Of a DNA stretch of 64,000 nt, positions 25,881 through 33,699 are shown in pieces. Numbering within the stretch: position 1 is the first letter of the stretch; each line of letters starts with the position of its first letter. The stretch covers positions 1-64,000 of the forward strand of contig CAZFDT010000013.1 of NCBI GenBank assembly GCA_964518335.1, given 5' to 3'. Source of the stretch: CAZFDT01 sp964518335. Its GTDB lineage: Bacteria > Planctomycetota > Phycisphaerae > Phycisphaerales > Phycisphaeraceae. Below the pieces are notes generated by a model, which saw only the letters and a list, made by a program, of their open reading frames with translations, ran no database searches and had not been told where the DNA came from. Position numbers and translations under genes: made by a program.

Positions 25881-27089
25881 ATGCTGCGGATCGACCTGGG
25901 ACACGCTCGCGCGGGGATGGCTCTGGCGCTGCCGGTGTACGACCCGCAGACGCCCGGGCGGGTGCTGCTGAAGGCGGGTTACGGCCTGGCCGCGGGCACG
26001 ATCGACAAGCTCACGGCCATGGGCATCCGCAGCCTGTGGGTGCGCTACCCCAGCCTCCAGTTCATCGAGAAGTTCGTCGATCCCCAGGTGATGGCGGCGC
26101 ACAGCCAGGTGGTGTCGCAGATCAGCGACACCTTCACGCAACTGCAGGACCAGTCCTCCGCCAAGCTGCCCTACGACGACTACTGCAAGTCGATCGGCAC
26201 GCTGGTGGGCCAGCTCGTGAACAACCCCGACGCGGCGGTGTTCCTGGGCGACCTGTCCGGGCCCGACGCTCAAGGCACGGGGGGCCTGATGCGGCACAGC
26301 TCGACGGTGACGTACCTGGCCGTGCTGATGGGCCTCAAGCTCGAAGGCTATCTCGTCAAACAGCGCAAGCACATCGACCCGGCCCGGGCCAAGGAGGTGA
26401 CCAACCTCGGCCTGGGGGCGATGCTGCACGACATCGGCATCACGCAGCTCGATCCGGACGTTCGCAAGCGCTATTACGCCAGCGGCGACGAAAGCGACCT
26501 GGCGTGGCAGGACCACACGCGCAAGGGCTTTGAGATGGTGCGCGGCCGGGTCGAGCCGTCGGCGGCCACGGTCGTGCTGCACCACCACCAGCGGTTCGAC
26601 GCCTCGGGCTACGCGGGAGCGGGCGTGCCGGTGCTCGGCGGCAAGTCGATCCACGTCTTTGCCCGCATCGTCGGCTTGGCCGAGCAGTTCGACCGCATGC
26701 GTAACCCCGCCGGGCTGCCGCCGCAGCCGACGGCCTGGGTTCTGGGGGCCCTGCTGCAGAGCGACCTGTTTGAGAAGTTCGACCCGACGGTGGTACACGC
26801 CCTGCTGCAGGTGGCGCCGCCCTATCCGCCGGGCTCGGTGGTGCGGCTGAGCGATGGACGCTGGGGCGTCTGCCTGGACCACACCCCCGACAACCCCTGC
26901 CGGCCGAAACTGCAGATCACCCCCCCGCCCGACGCCATGAGCGAGGGCGACGATCCGGGTCCGATGCTCGATCTGTTCGAGGAGGACGAGTCGCTGTACG
27001 TCGCCTGGCACGACCATCGCGACATGACCGACCTGAACTTCGCCCCGCGCGACTTCACCGCCGAAACCGCCTTGGCGGCGGGTTGGTGA
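25881..27089 (+). CDS. HD-GYP domain protein with degenerate motif
   Basis: A 402-residue protein. The N-terminal region (DLGHARAGMALALPVYDP) is the small beta domain common before HD-GYP modules. The HD motif is kept (MLHDIG, about residue 177), but the expected following Lys is Ile. The second signature reads HHHQRFDASGYA in place of HHExxDGxGYP, and the later ADxYD is AEQFD. HD-GYP enzymes hydrolyse cyclic di-GMP; these changes make activity uncertain, and it may be a sensor. The C-terminal ~80 residues are a small extension. A REP/RAYT element begins 17 nt downstream. Confidence 0.85.
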   Translation: MLRIDLGHARAGMALALPVYDPQTPGRVLLKAGYGLAAGTIDKLTAMGIRSLWVRYPSLQFIEKFVDPQVMAAHSQVVSQISDTFTQLQDQSSAKLPYDDYCKSIGTLVGQLVNNPDAAVFLGDLSGPDAQGTGGLMRHSSTVTYLAVLMGLKLEGYLVKQRKHIDPARAKEVTNLGLGAMLHDIGITQLDPDVRKRYYASGDESDLAWQDHTRKGFEMVRGRVEPSAATVVLHHHQRFDASGYAGAGVPVLGGKSIHVFARIVGLAEQFDRMRNPAGLPPQPTAWVLGALLQSDLFEKFDPTVVHALLQVAPPYPPGSVVRLSDGRWGVCLDHTPDNPCRPKLQITPPPDAMSEGDDPGPMLDLFEEDESLYVAWHDHRDMTDLNFAPRDFTAETALAAGW

Positions 27090-27106
27090 ACGCGCCGTCC
27101 CCGTTG

Positions 27107-27179
27107 AGCCCGGTCGCCCGCGACCGGTCGAAGTCACCATGTCAACGGGCGCGGAACCGGCCGCGGGCGGCCGGGCTAC
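27107..27179. repeat. REP pair (BIME-like), left flank
   Basis: Two inverted REP hairpins: CCGGTCG-CCCG-CGACCGG (27110-27127) and CCGGCCG-CGGG-CGGCCGG (27157-27174), about 30 bp apart. The right-hand REP carries the 5' GTAG tetranucleotide on the minus strand (27179 to 27176), and its TAG doubles as the RAYT stop codon. The left-hand REP has a degenerate TGAG instead. Confidence 0.85.
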
Positions 27180-27781
27180 ACGATGTATGGCTTGACGAAA
27201 TGCCACTGCTGCGGACGCAACCCCGCCTTTTCAGGGTTCCCGTTCACGTATGCGATCCGCCCGCACACATCATTCGGTGTGTTGAGATACACCGGCCACG
27301 CACCCTCCGCCCACGGCGACGGCGCCCGTCCGTTCTTGTCACGGTGCTTCTCCAACGGATGAATCCCCTCCCGGGTCATCTGTCGCGTTGCCGCACTCAT
27401 CATTCGCTGCAGGATGTCCTCGATCTCCAGTGAGTGCCGCAAGACCACGACATGCACATGATCCGGCATGATCGCGCACGCCACGACGACGAGTCGCAAC
27501 TGGGCCACCACGGCGGCGATGCCGTTGGCCGTCGCCCTCGCCTGCAGTCCGGTGAGCACCACCGGCGGATACTTCAGCGCCGCCTGCATGTCGCGCCTCC
27601 GCTGCCGATCGAACGGCTTGCGCGCCACCGACCGCCGTGTATCGACCTTCGTCGCCGGCCCGAACCGACGCAGGTGCGTCGCCCATACCCGCGTGGACCA
27701 CGACCCGCGCTCTTCATTCGGAAACCAGAACCCGTAGGTGGACCAGATCCCGTGAGAGGCGATGACCATCGATACCCCCAT
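27176..27781 (-). CDS. REP-associated tyrosine transposase (RAYT, Y1/IS200-like)
   Basis: A 201-residue single-strand DNA transposase of the HUH superfamily. The metal-binding HUH motif is His108-Val-His110 in IMPDHVHVVV. The candidate catalytic tyrosine is Tyr178 in RIAYVNGNPEKAGLRP. RAYTs recognise REP hairpins bearing a GTAG tetranucleotide, and REP pairs lie immediately on both sides; the stop codon is inside one of them. The ATG at 27781 starts 8 nt from the right REP pair; a second ATG at 27769 is possible. The gene appears intact and the element could be mobilisable. Confidence 0.9.
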   Translation of the reverse strand: MGVSMVIASHGIWSTYGFWFPNEERGSWSTRVWATHLRRFGPATKVDTRRSVARKPFDRQRRRDMQAALKYPPVVLTGLQARATANGIAAVVAQLRLVVVACAIMPDHVHVVVLRHSLEIEDILQRMMSAATRQMTREGIHPLEKHRDKNGRAPSPWAEGAWPVYLNTPNDVCGRIAYVNGNPEKAGLRPQQWHFVKPYIV

Positions 27782-27788
27782 GCCCCGT

Positions 27789-27864
27789 GTAGCCCGGTCG
27801 CCTGCGACCGGTCGGAAGGCATCATGTTACCGTGCGCGGAACCGGCCGCGGGCGGCCGGGCTAC
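27789..27864. repeat. REP pair (BIME-like), right flank
   Basis: The same architecture as the left flank: CCGGTCG-CCTG-CGACCGG (27794-27811) preceded by GTAG (27789-27792), and CCGGCCG-CGGG-CGGCCGG (27842-27859) with GTAG on the minus strand (27864 to 27861). The spacer differs from the left copy at several bases while the stems are conserved. Confidence 0.88.
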
Positions 27865-27880
27865 GCGGAAACGCAACGTA

Positions 27881-28747
27881 TCACGGGAATCGCAGGGTCA
27901 TGACCCAGGCTTCCCAGGGTTTCTGGAAGGCGGCCATGTCGGGGGCGACGACGGTTTGCTGCAGCGTGGCGTAGCCGGTGGGGTCGTCGTCCACTGCAGC
28001 GACGAAGGCGCGGTAGTAGTCGCGGAGCTTGCCACGTTCCTGGAGGTGGTAGCAGAGGTAGCGGGCCATGGCGTAGTGGAGGCCGCTGTTGTCGCCGTAG
28101 AACTGGGCGGTGGTGGTGGCGGCCAGGTCTTGCAGGGGAATGGTCGTGCGGTTGCGGATGGCGTCCTGGAGTCCCGCCAGGCGCCAGTTGGTGCGGCCGA
28201 TGATGCGGCCGTCGCGTTCGGCGGACTGCTCGTAGAGCGAGCCCAGGCCCTCGTTGAACCACGCGGGGCACCCCGGGAAATTCGCGGCGACGAAGGGGTG
28301 GACGATCTCGTGAACGAGCGTGCCCCCGCCGGTGGCGATGTTCATCACCATCGCCCGGTGTCGGGCCGAGTAGTAGCCGTAGGGCGTGTGGGGCTTGTCG
28401 TCGAAGAGCAGCTCGGCGTGCGTGTCGTAGCTGTCGCGGTCCTTGAAGAGCCAGATGTCGATGATATAGGGCGGGTCCTTCTCGAAATACTCGGCCTTGA
28501 GCTTGTCCACCGCCCAGCGCACCGTGCGAACCGCACGCGACCGCACCACGCCCGGCGCCTCGTCGCCGATCACGACGAATGGCTTTTCGATGACGATGGA
28601 AAACGCCTCGCTGGGCAGTCTCTTCCGCAGGGCCGCCACGTGGGCGTCGTAGTCGGGGCCGGGGTCGGCCGATGCAAGAGCGACGAGCGCGAGACAGCCG
28701 CAGATGAACGCCGGGGCACGCAGGGGGTGGTGTTGCATCACTGGCAT
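27881..28747 (-). CDS. Secreted zinc metalloprotease-like protein (HExxH)
   Basis: A 288-residue protein with an N-terminal signal (APAFICGCLALVALASA). The zinc motif is His146-Glu147-x-x-His150 in LVHEIVHPF, and WFNEGLGSLYE downstream provides the third-ligand Glu, as in gluzincin peptidases of the DUF1570-like group. The start at 28747 is supported by TATCCT ending 10 nt upstream; an ATG at 28738 would also fit the signal peptide. The longer open frame to the right is antisense sequence and not part of the gene. The substrate is unknown. Confidence 0.75.
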   Translation of the reverse strand: MPVMQHHPLRAPAFICGCLALVALASADPGPDYDAHVAALRKRLPSEAFSIVIEKPFVVIGDEAPGVVRSRAVRTVRWAVDKLKAEYFEKDPPYIIDIWLFKDRDSYDTHAELLFDDKPHTPYGYYSARHRAMVMNIATGGGTLVHEIVHPFVAANFPGCPAWFNEGLGSLYEQSAERDGRIIGRTNWRLAGLQDAIRNRTTIPLQDLAATTTAQFYGDNSGLHYAMARYLCYHLQERGKLRDYYRAFVAAVDDDPTGYATLQQTVVAPDMAAFQKPWEAWVMTLRFP

Positions 28748-28791
28748 TGGACGCCCGAGGATAGACGCGGTTCGCGCCGCGTGGTCCATAC

Positions 28792-29373
28792 TCACCCGTC
28801 GCCTTTCAGGCGGACCGTTTCGATCGTGGTGTGGATCGCCCCTTTCGGGGTCAGTTCGCTTTGGATGAGGCACAGGCCGCCGATCGCCGCCGCGCCGAAA
28901 TCGGTATCGGCGTGCTGCTGCAGCAGTTCCGCCAGCGCGCCGGGCACGCGGTCGCGCCGGTCGCGCAGGCTCATCCGGGCGAGCGTGACGTGCGGGTGAA
29001 ACGGCCGATCGTCCAGCGGCAGGCCCAGGGCGTCGAGCCAGGGGCGCAGCCGGGCTTCCAGGTCGACCATCCACGCCACGTCGGCCATGCCGCACCACAC
29101 GACGCTGGGGCGACGGATGTCGGGGAACGCCCCCAGGCCGCGCAGTTGCACCGTCGAGGCCGCCGCGACGCCCGCCGCCGTCTCGCGCATGGCCTCGGTC
29201 AGATCGGGTGTGATCGCCCCGTCCACGTCGCCCAGAAATGCGACGGTGACGTGCAGCGGCCCCGGCTCCGCCATCTTCACCGGCCGACCGATCGCACGCA
29301 GGCGCTGCAGCACCTGCGCCAGCGGCGCGGGCGGCTCGCCTTCCAGCGGCACGGCGATGAAGAGGCGCGGCAT
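28792..29373 (-). CDS. thpR: RNA 2',3'-cyclic phosphodiesterase (2H family)
   Basis: A 193-residue member of the LigT/ThpR family. The two catalytic HxTx motifs are HVTVAFLG (about residue 41) and HPHVTLAR (about 125). The start MPRLFIAVPL matches the family N-terminus; an upstream frame of 24 residues is discarded. TATGAT lies 7 nt before the ATG (29386 to 29381), suggesting a leaderless transcript. In E. coli the enzyme opens 2',3'-cyclic phosphates on RNA and was first known as an RNA ligase activity. It is divergent from the lipoprotein gene at 29432. Confidence 0.9.
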   Translation of the reverse strand: MPRLFIAVPLEGEPPAPLAQVLQRLRAIGRPVKMAEPGPLHVTVAFLGDVDGAITPDLTEAMRETAAGVAAASTVQLRGLGAFPDIRRPSVVWCGMADVAWMVDLEARLRPWLDALGLPLDDRPFHPHVTLARMSLRDRRDRVPGALAELLQQHADTDFGAAAIGGLCLIQSELTPKGAIHTTIETVRLKGDG

Positions 29374-29431
29374 CGCCGTCATCATACGCCCGGCGCTTGA
29401 TCCCGCGTCGGCGTCGGCGATGATGAGGGGC

Positions 29432-30868
29432 ATGACCACCACCATGCTGTGCCTGTGCGCGATGCTGACCTTGATCCTGTGCGCCTGCGGCGCCGACGAA
29501 CCGCCGCTGCCGACGACGATGATCGTCGAGATGCCGCCTCCCGCCGCGGGGCAACTGCAGCCGGACCTCGACCGCCCGATGTACTGGCGCTACCGCGGTA
29601 AGCCCGTGTTCCCGCTGGGCGGCAGCATCGAGGACAACCTGTTCCAGATCCCCGACCTCGACGCGCACCTGGACCTGCTGGTGAGCGTCGGGGGCAACTA
29701 CGTGCGCAACACGATGTCGCCGCGCGATGTCGGCAACGTGATGCCGCACTATTACGACGAGGCGACGGGCAAGTACGACCTCGAACGCTGGAGCGACGAA
29801 TACTGGCGGCGCTTCGACCACTTCCTCGAGGCCACCGCGGCACGGGGCGTGATCGTGCAGTTCGAGGTGTGGGACCGCTTCGACCTGGCCCGCGAGCCGT
29901 GGCTCAAAAGCTCGTTCAATCCCGCCAACAACGTCAACTACACCACCGCCGACACCGGCATGGAGCACGTGTACGACATCCACCCCGGCCGATTCAAGCA
30001 CCCGTTCTTCCGCACGCCCCCGGCCCTGGACGACAACCCGATGCTCCTGCGCCACCAGCAACGGTTCGTCGATCGCATGCTCGACTCGGCGCTCAAGTAC
30101 GACCACCTGCTCTACTGCATCGATAACGAGACGACGGTCCCGCCGGAGTGGGGCGAGTATTGGGCGACGTACATCCAGAAGCGCGCCGCCGCCGAGGGTC
30201 GGCACGTGTACTGCACCGAGATGTGGGACGCCCACGTGCTCAGCGACCCGCAGCACCGCCGCACGACGGATCGGCCGGACCTCTACCGCTTCGTCGATGC
30301 GTCGCAGAACAACCACATGAACGGCGACGCGCACTACGAGCTGCTGTTCCGCTTCCGCGAGCGCATCGCCGGGTCGAACATGCCCCGCCCGATCAACAAC
30401 GTCAAGGTGTATGGCGCCGACGGCGGGCCGTTCAACGACACGCACCAGGGTGTGACGCGCTTCTGGCGCAACATGCTCGCCGGCGCGGCGACGACGCGCT
30501 TCCACCGCCCGCCGCACGGCCTGGGACTGAGCGACACCGCCCAAACTCATATCCGCTCGGCGCGCATGTTCGTCGAGGCCTTCGACATCTTCGCCACCGA
30601 GCCGACCTGGGGCGTCTTCACCCGCGACCGCCAGCCCGAGCAGGCCTACTGCCTGCATAAGCCCGGCGACACCTATGCCCTCTTCCTCCCCAGGGGCGGG
30701 CAGGTCACGATCGAGGTCGGCGGCGGCCCCGGTTGGACCGTGCGCTGGCTCGACATCGCCGCGTCGCAGTGGCGCGACGAGCAGGCGCAGCAGTCGTCGA
30801 GCGGCCGACTCACCCTCACCGCCCCCGGCGCCGGGTACTGGGCCGTCGTCGTGACCGCGGCGAAGTAG
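29432..30868 (+). CDS. Lipoprotein, putative glycoside hydrolase (TIM barrel)
   Basis: A 478-residue protein with a lipoprotein signal (MLCLCAMLTLILCACG, Cys of LCAC as anchor). The mature region opens with MYWRYRGKPVFPLGGS and LDLLVSVGGNYVRNTM, the pattern of GH5/apiosidase-like TIM barrels in which the first strand leads into a polar loop. IDNETTVPPEWGEYW and CTEMWDAHV contain candidate catalytic Glu residues. A short beta-domain closes the C-terminus. GAGGGG precedes the ATG. The enzyme family cannot be assigned with certainty. Its position upstream of nagB suggests a link to amino-sugar-containing glycans. Confidence 0.65.
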   Translation: MTTTMLCLCAMLTLILCACGADEPPLPTTMIVEMPPPAAGQLQPDLDRPMYWRYRGKPVFPLGGSIEDNLFQIPDLDAHLDLLVSVGGNYVRNTMSPRDVGNVMPHYYDEATGKYDLERWSDEYWRRFDHFLEATAARGVIVQFEVWDRFDLAREPWLKSSFNPANNVNYTTADTGMEHVYDIHPGRFKHPFFRTPPALDDNPMLLRHQQRFVDRMLDSALKYDHLLYCIDNETTVPPEWGEYWATYIQKRAAAEGRHVYCTEMWDAHVLSDPQHRRTTDRPDLYRFVDASQNNHMNGDAHYELLFRFRERIAGSNMPRPINNVKVYGADGGPFNDTHQGVTRFWRNMLAGAATTRFHRPPHGLGLSDTAQTHIRSARMFVEAFDIFATEPTWGVFTRDRQPEQAYCLHKPGDTYALFLPRGGQVTIEVGGGPGWTVRWLDIAASQWRDEQAQQSSSGRLTLTAPGAGYWAVVVTAAK

Positions 30869-30899
30869 CACTCGCCGCGACGGGGCCGATATGCTATGT

Positions 30900-30908
30900 T
30901 AACCGTTA
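30900..30908. promoter_or_regulatory. Possible operator upstream of nagB
   Basis: TAACCGTTA is a short odd-centred palindrome 54 bp before nagB, overlapping an AT-rich patch (TATGCTATG) that may be the promoter. It is a weak candidate site for the LacI protein encoded at the end of this operon. Confidence 0.3.
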
Positions 30909-30962
30909 TACGTCAAGGCGATTTCGCGGGTGTAGCCGCGACGCCGACGACGATGACGGAGC

Positions 30963-31706
30963 ATGCACATGAAGGTGGCGATCCATCGTGATAAGAAAGC
31001 CGTGGGCCGAGCGGCGGCGAAAGAGGGCGCGGAACTGATCCGCAAGGCGATCGCGGCGCGCGGCCGGGCCAACATCATCGTGGCCACCGGCGCGTCGCAG
31101 TTCGAGATGCTGGCGCAGCTCGTCAAGGAGCCGGACATCGCCTGGGACAAGATCACGGGCTTCCACCTCGACGAGTACGTGGGCATGCCGATCACGCACC
31201 CGGCGTCGTTCCGCAAGTACCTGTGGGAGCGGTTCGTGTCGAAACTGCCGCTGCCGCTGGCGGCGTTCCACTTCCTCGACGCCGAGAACAATCCCCAGGC
31301 CACGTGCGACCGGCTGGGCAAGCTCATCAAGCGTCACCCGATCGACGTGGCCTTCGTGGGCATCGGCGAGAACGGGCATCTGGCGTTCAACGATCCGCCC
31401 GCCGATTTCAAGACCACGCGGCCGTACCTCGTGGTCAAGCTCGACACCGCCTGCCGCAAGCAGCAGCTTGGCGAGGGCTGGTTCCCGTCGCTGCGCGCCG
31501 TGCCGACGCACGCCGTGTCCATGAGCATCCGCCAGATCATGGCCAGCAAGGCGATCATCACCAGCGTGCCCGACGCGCGCAAGGCCCGGGCCGTGAAGCT
31601 GTGCCTCGAAGGACCCGTGACGCCCGACGCCCCGTCGTCGATCCTGCAGAAACACCGCCGCTGCACGATCCATCTGGACAAGCCCTCGGCGTCCCTGTTG
31701 AGCTGA
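30963..31706 (+). CDS. nagB: Glucosamine-6-phosphate deaminase
   Basis: A 247-residue enzyme converting glucosamine 6-phosphate to fructose 6-phosphate and ammonia. Family marks are GASQFEML, FHLDEYVG (catalytic Asp) and VAFVGIGENGHLAFNDPPADF (active-site His within ENGH). GGAG precedes the ATG; another ATG lies two codons on. It is followed after 2 nt by nagA and then by a LacI gene, so the three form a GlcNAc-use operon. Confidence 0.93.
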   Translation: MHMKVAIHRDKKAVGRAAAKEGAELIRKAIAARGRANIIVATGASQFEMLAQLVKEPDIAWDKITGFHLDEYVGMPITHPASFRKYLWERFVSKLPLPLAAFHFLDAENNPQATCDRLGKLIKRHPIDVAFVGIGENGHLAFNDPPADFKTTRPYLVVKLDTACRKQQLGEGWFPSLRAVPTHAVSMSIRQIMASKAIITSVPDARKARAVKLCLEGPVTPDAPSSILQKHRRCTIHLDKPSASLLS

Positions 31707-31708
31707 CC

Positions 31709-32626
31709 ATGACCACGCACGGTTATCTCGATCTGCAGGTCAACGGCTACGCCGGCGCGAATTTCAACGGCGACGAACTGACCGCCGAGGCCTTGCACCA
31801 CACCTGCGACGTGCTGCGCGGCGAGGGCGTCGAGGGCATCCTGGCGACGGTCATTACGGGTCCGATCGAGGCGATGGCGCGGCGGCTGCGTCGCATCGTG
31901 GCGCTGCGCGAACAGGACAGCGACGCGCGGGCGATGATCCGCGGCATTCACATTGAAGGCCCGTTTACCAACCCGGCCGACGGCTATCGCGGGGCGCACG
32001 CCCAGGCGGCGATTCGACCCGCCGACGCCGACGCCATGCGCACGCTGCTGGATGCCGCCGGCGGCTTGACACGGCTGGTGACGCTGGCGCCCGAGTGCGA
32101 TGATGGCCTGCGCGTCACGACGATGCTGGCGAGCCAGGGCATCGCCGTGTCGGCGGGACACACCAACGCTTCGCTGGCCCAGTTGCACGCCGCCATCGAC
32201 GCGGGCCTGTCGATGTTCACGCACCTGGGCAACGGGTGTCCGCTGCAGATGCACCGTCACGACAACATCATCCAGCGGGCGCTGTCGTGCGCCGATCGAC
32301 TGTGGCTGTGCTTCATCGCTGACGGCGTCCACGTGCCGTTCTTCGCCCTGCGCAACTATTTGCGCGCGGCGGGGACCGAGCGGTGCGTGGTCGTGACCGA
32401 CGCGATCCATGCCGCGGGCATGGGGCCCGGCCACTACCGGCTGGGCCAGCACGAGGTGGACATCGGCCCGGACCTGGCGGTGTGGTCGGCCGACCGCACG
32501 CACCTGGTGGGCTCGGCGGTGACCATGACGCGCGCGGCGGCGAACCTCCGTGAGCACCTGGGCCTGGGCGACGCCGACGTGTCGCGGCTGCTGCGCGACA
32601 ATCCGCGGCGTGCCTGCGGACTGTAG
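31709..32626 (+). CDS. nagA: N-acetylglucosamine-6-phosphate deacetylase, short form
   Basis: A 305-residue amidohydrolase, short compared with the usual ~380. It starts directly with YLDLQVNGYAGANF, equivalent to about residue 55 of typical NagA, so most of the flanking beta-sandwich domain is missing. Catalytic elements remain: HIEGPF (metal Glu), AGHTNA (His), THLGNG (family has THLFN), ADGVHV and VVTDAI (catalytic Asp). The start follows the nagB stop by 2 nt, so there is no room for a longer N-terminus in frame without overlapping nagB. It removes acetate from GlcNAc-6-P ahead of NagB. Confidence 0.88.
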   Translation: MTTHGYLDLQVNGYAGANFNGDELTAEALHHTCDVLRGEGVEGILATVITGPIEAMARRLRRIVALREQDSDARAMIRGIHIEGPFTNPADGYRGAHAQAAIRPADADAMRTLLDAAGGLTRLVTLAPECDDGLRVTTMLASQGIAVSAGHTNASLAQLHAAIDAGLSMFTHLGNGCPLQMHRHDNIIQRALSCADRLWLCFIADGVHVPFFALRNYLRAAGTERCVVVTDAIHAAGMGPGHYRLGQHEVDIGPDLAVWSADRTHLVGSAVTMTRAAANLREHLGLGDADVSRLLRDNPRRACGL

Positions 32627-32630
32627 CGTG

Positions 32631-33653
32631 ATGGCGACGCGTCCCGCCAGGATGGCCGACGTCGCGGCGAAGGCCGGCGTCTCGATCGCTGCAGTGAGCC
32701 ATGTGCTCAGCGGCCGGCCGAGCTGGGTGGGCCAGGCGACGCGCCGCCGCGTGCAGCGCGCCGCCGCCGATCTGGGCTACCGGCCCAACGTGCTGGCCCA
32801 GTCGCTGCGCAGCCGCCAGACGCACACGCTGGGCCTGATCTTTCCGGGCATGCGCAACGATTACGTGCTCCGCACCGTCGAGGCGATCTACGACGAGGCG
32901 CGGTCGCGCGGCTACCACGTGCTGATGATGCCGCTGGAGGCCGCCGATGCGGCGGCGCACGCAGCGGCGACCGCCGAGATGGCCGCGCGCATGGTCGAGG
33001 GCCTGTTCGTGCACTGGCCGTATGGCCCATGGCATCGCGCCCGCAAGGCGATCGACGCGGCCGTGCCGCAGGTGCTCATCGACTCGCCCGGCACGACCCG
33101 CACCGGGCCGGGCGTTCGGATCGATCGTCGCGCCGGGTTCCGCCAGGCCACTGCAGCACTTCTGGCGTCGGGGCGGCGTCGCGTGGCGATCGCGCTGGCT
33201 CGCGAGGACGGTCGCGTCTCGCAGGACAAGCTCGCCGGCTGGCGCGACGCCCATCGTGCCGCCGGCGTCCGCCTCGATCCGCGACTGGTGCTGTGGCACA
33301 CCGGCGTGCGCGAGCGCGACGTGGCGCAGGGTCGCGCCTTCGCCGCCGCACTGCTCGGCCGCGGCCCGCGTCGCGACGCCCTCATCGCCACCGATGATCA
33401 CCATGCCATTGGCGCCCTGCAGGCCATCGAGGACGCCGGCCTGCGTGTGCCCGATGACATCGCGGTGATCGGGCTCAACGACACGCCGGCGTGCACGCTC
33501 GTACGCCCGGCGCTGGCCAGCATCGCCTTTCCCATCGCGGATATGGCCCGGACGGCGATCGACCTCATGCTCGCCCGTCTCGGCGGCGCCACGCCGCCCG
33601 CCGCCGCACGCCGACTGCTGCCCATGTCCCTGATCGCCCGCGACAGCATGTGA
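32631..33653 (+). CDS. LacI-family regulator of the nag operon
   Basis: A 340-residue regulator. The HTH reads MADVAAKAGVSIAAVSHVLSG, the hinge LGYRPNVLAQSLRS, and the effector domain begins THTLGLIFPG. It starts 4 nt after the nagA stop (a GTG one codon earlier is possible), so it is the third gene of the operon and likely autoregulates it. The inducer is probably an amino sugar phosphate or chitooligosaccharide (inference). The recurrent motif CGCTGCAGTG lies inside its HTH coding region (32687-32696). Confidence 0.92.
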   Translation: MATRPARMADVAAKAGVSIAAVSHVLSGRPSWVGQATRRRVQRAAADLGYRPNVLAQSLRSRQTHTLGLIFPGMRNDYVLRTVEAIYDEARSRGYHVLMMPLEAADAAAHAAATAEMAARMVEGLFVHWPYGPWHRARKAIDAAVPQVLIDSPGTTRTGPGVRIDRRAGFRQATAALLASGRRRVAIALAREDGRVSQDKLAGWRDAHRAAGVRLDPRLVLWHTGVRERDVAQGRAFAAALLGRGPRRDALIATDDHHAIGALQAIEDAGLRVPDDIAVIGLNDTPACTLVRPALASIAFPIADMARTAIDLMLARLGGATPPAAARRLLPMSLIARDSM

Positions 33654-33699
33654 CGCGCCCCGGCCTGCTATGCTATGAACAGGCAGCCAGGGAAGGCGC

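Larger units (their letters stand above)
27107..27864. mobile_element. RAYT transposase unit flanked by paired REP palindromes
   Basis: A roughly 760-bp unit: a pair of inverted REP hairpins, a single RAYT gene on the minus strand, and a second pair of inverted REP hairpins in the same orientation as the first. Both flanks are 73-76 bp and clearly homologous. The element fits exactly between the HD-GYP and metalloprotease genes without breaking either. Confidence 0.85.

Noticed and set aside
25481..25882. Proline-rich frame over the G-run repeat
   Set aside because: Pro-Arg-Pro repeats are translation of the G/C tandem repeat and no start signal is present.
27881..30871. 996-codon minus-strand open frame
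   Set aside because: Only the part to 28747 encodes the metalloprotease; beyond this the frame is antisense to the lipoprotein and runs through the thpR gene.
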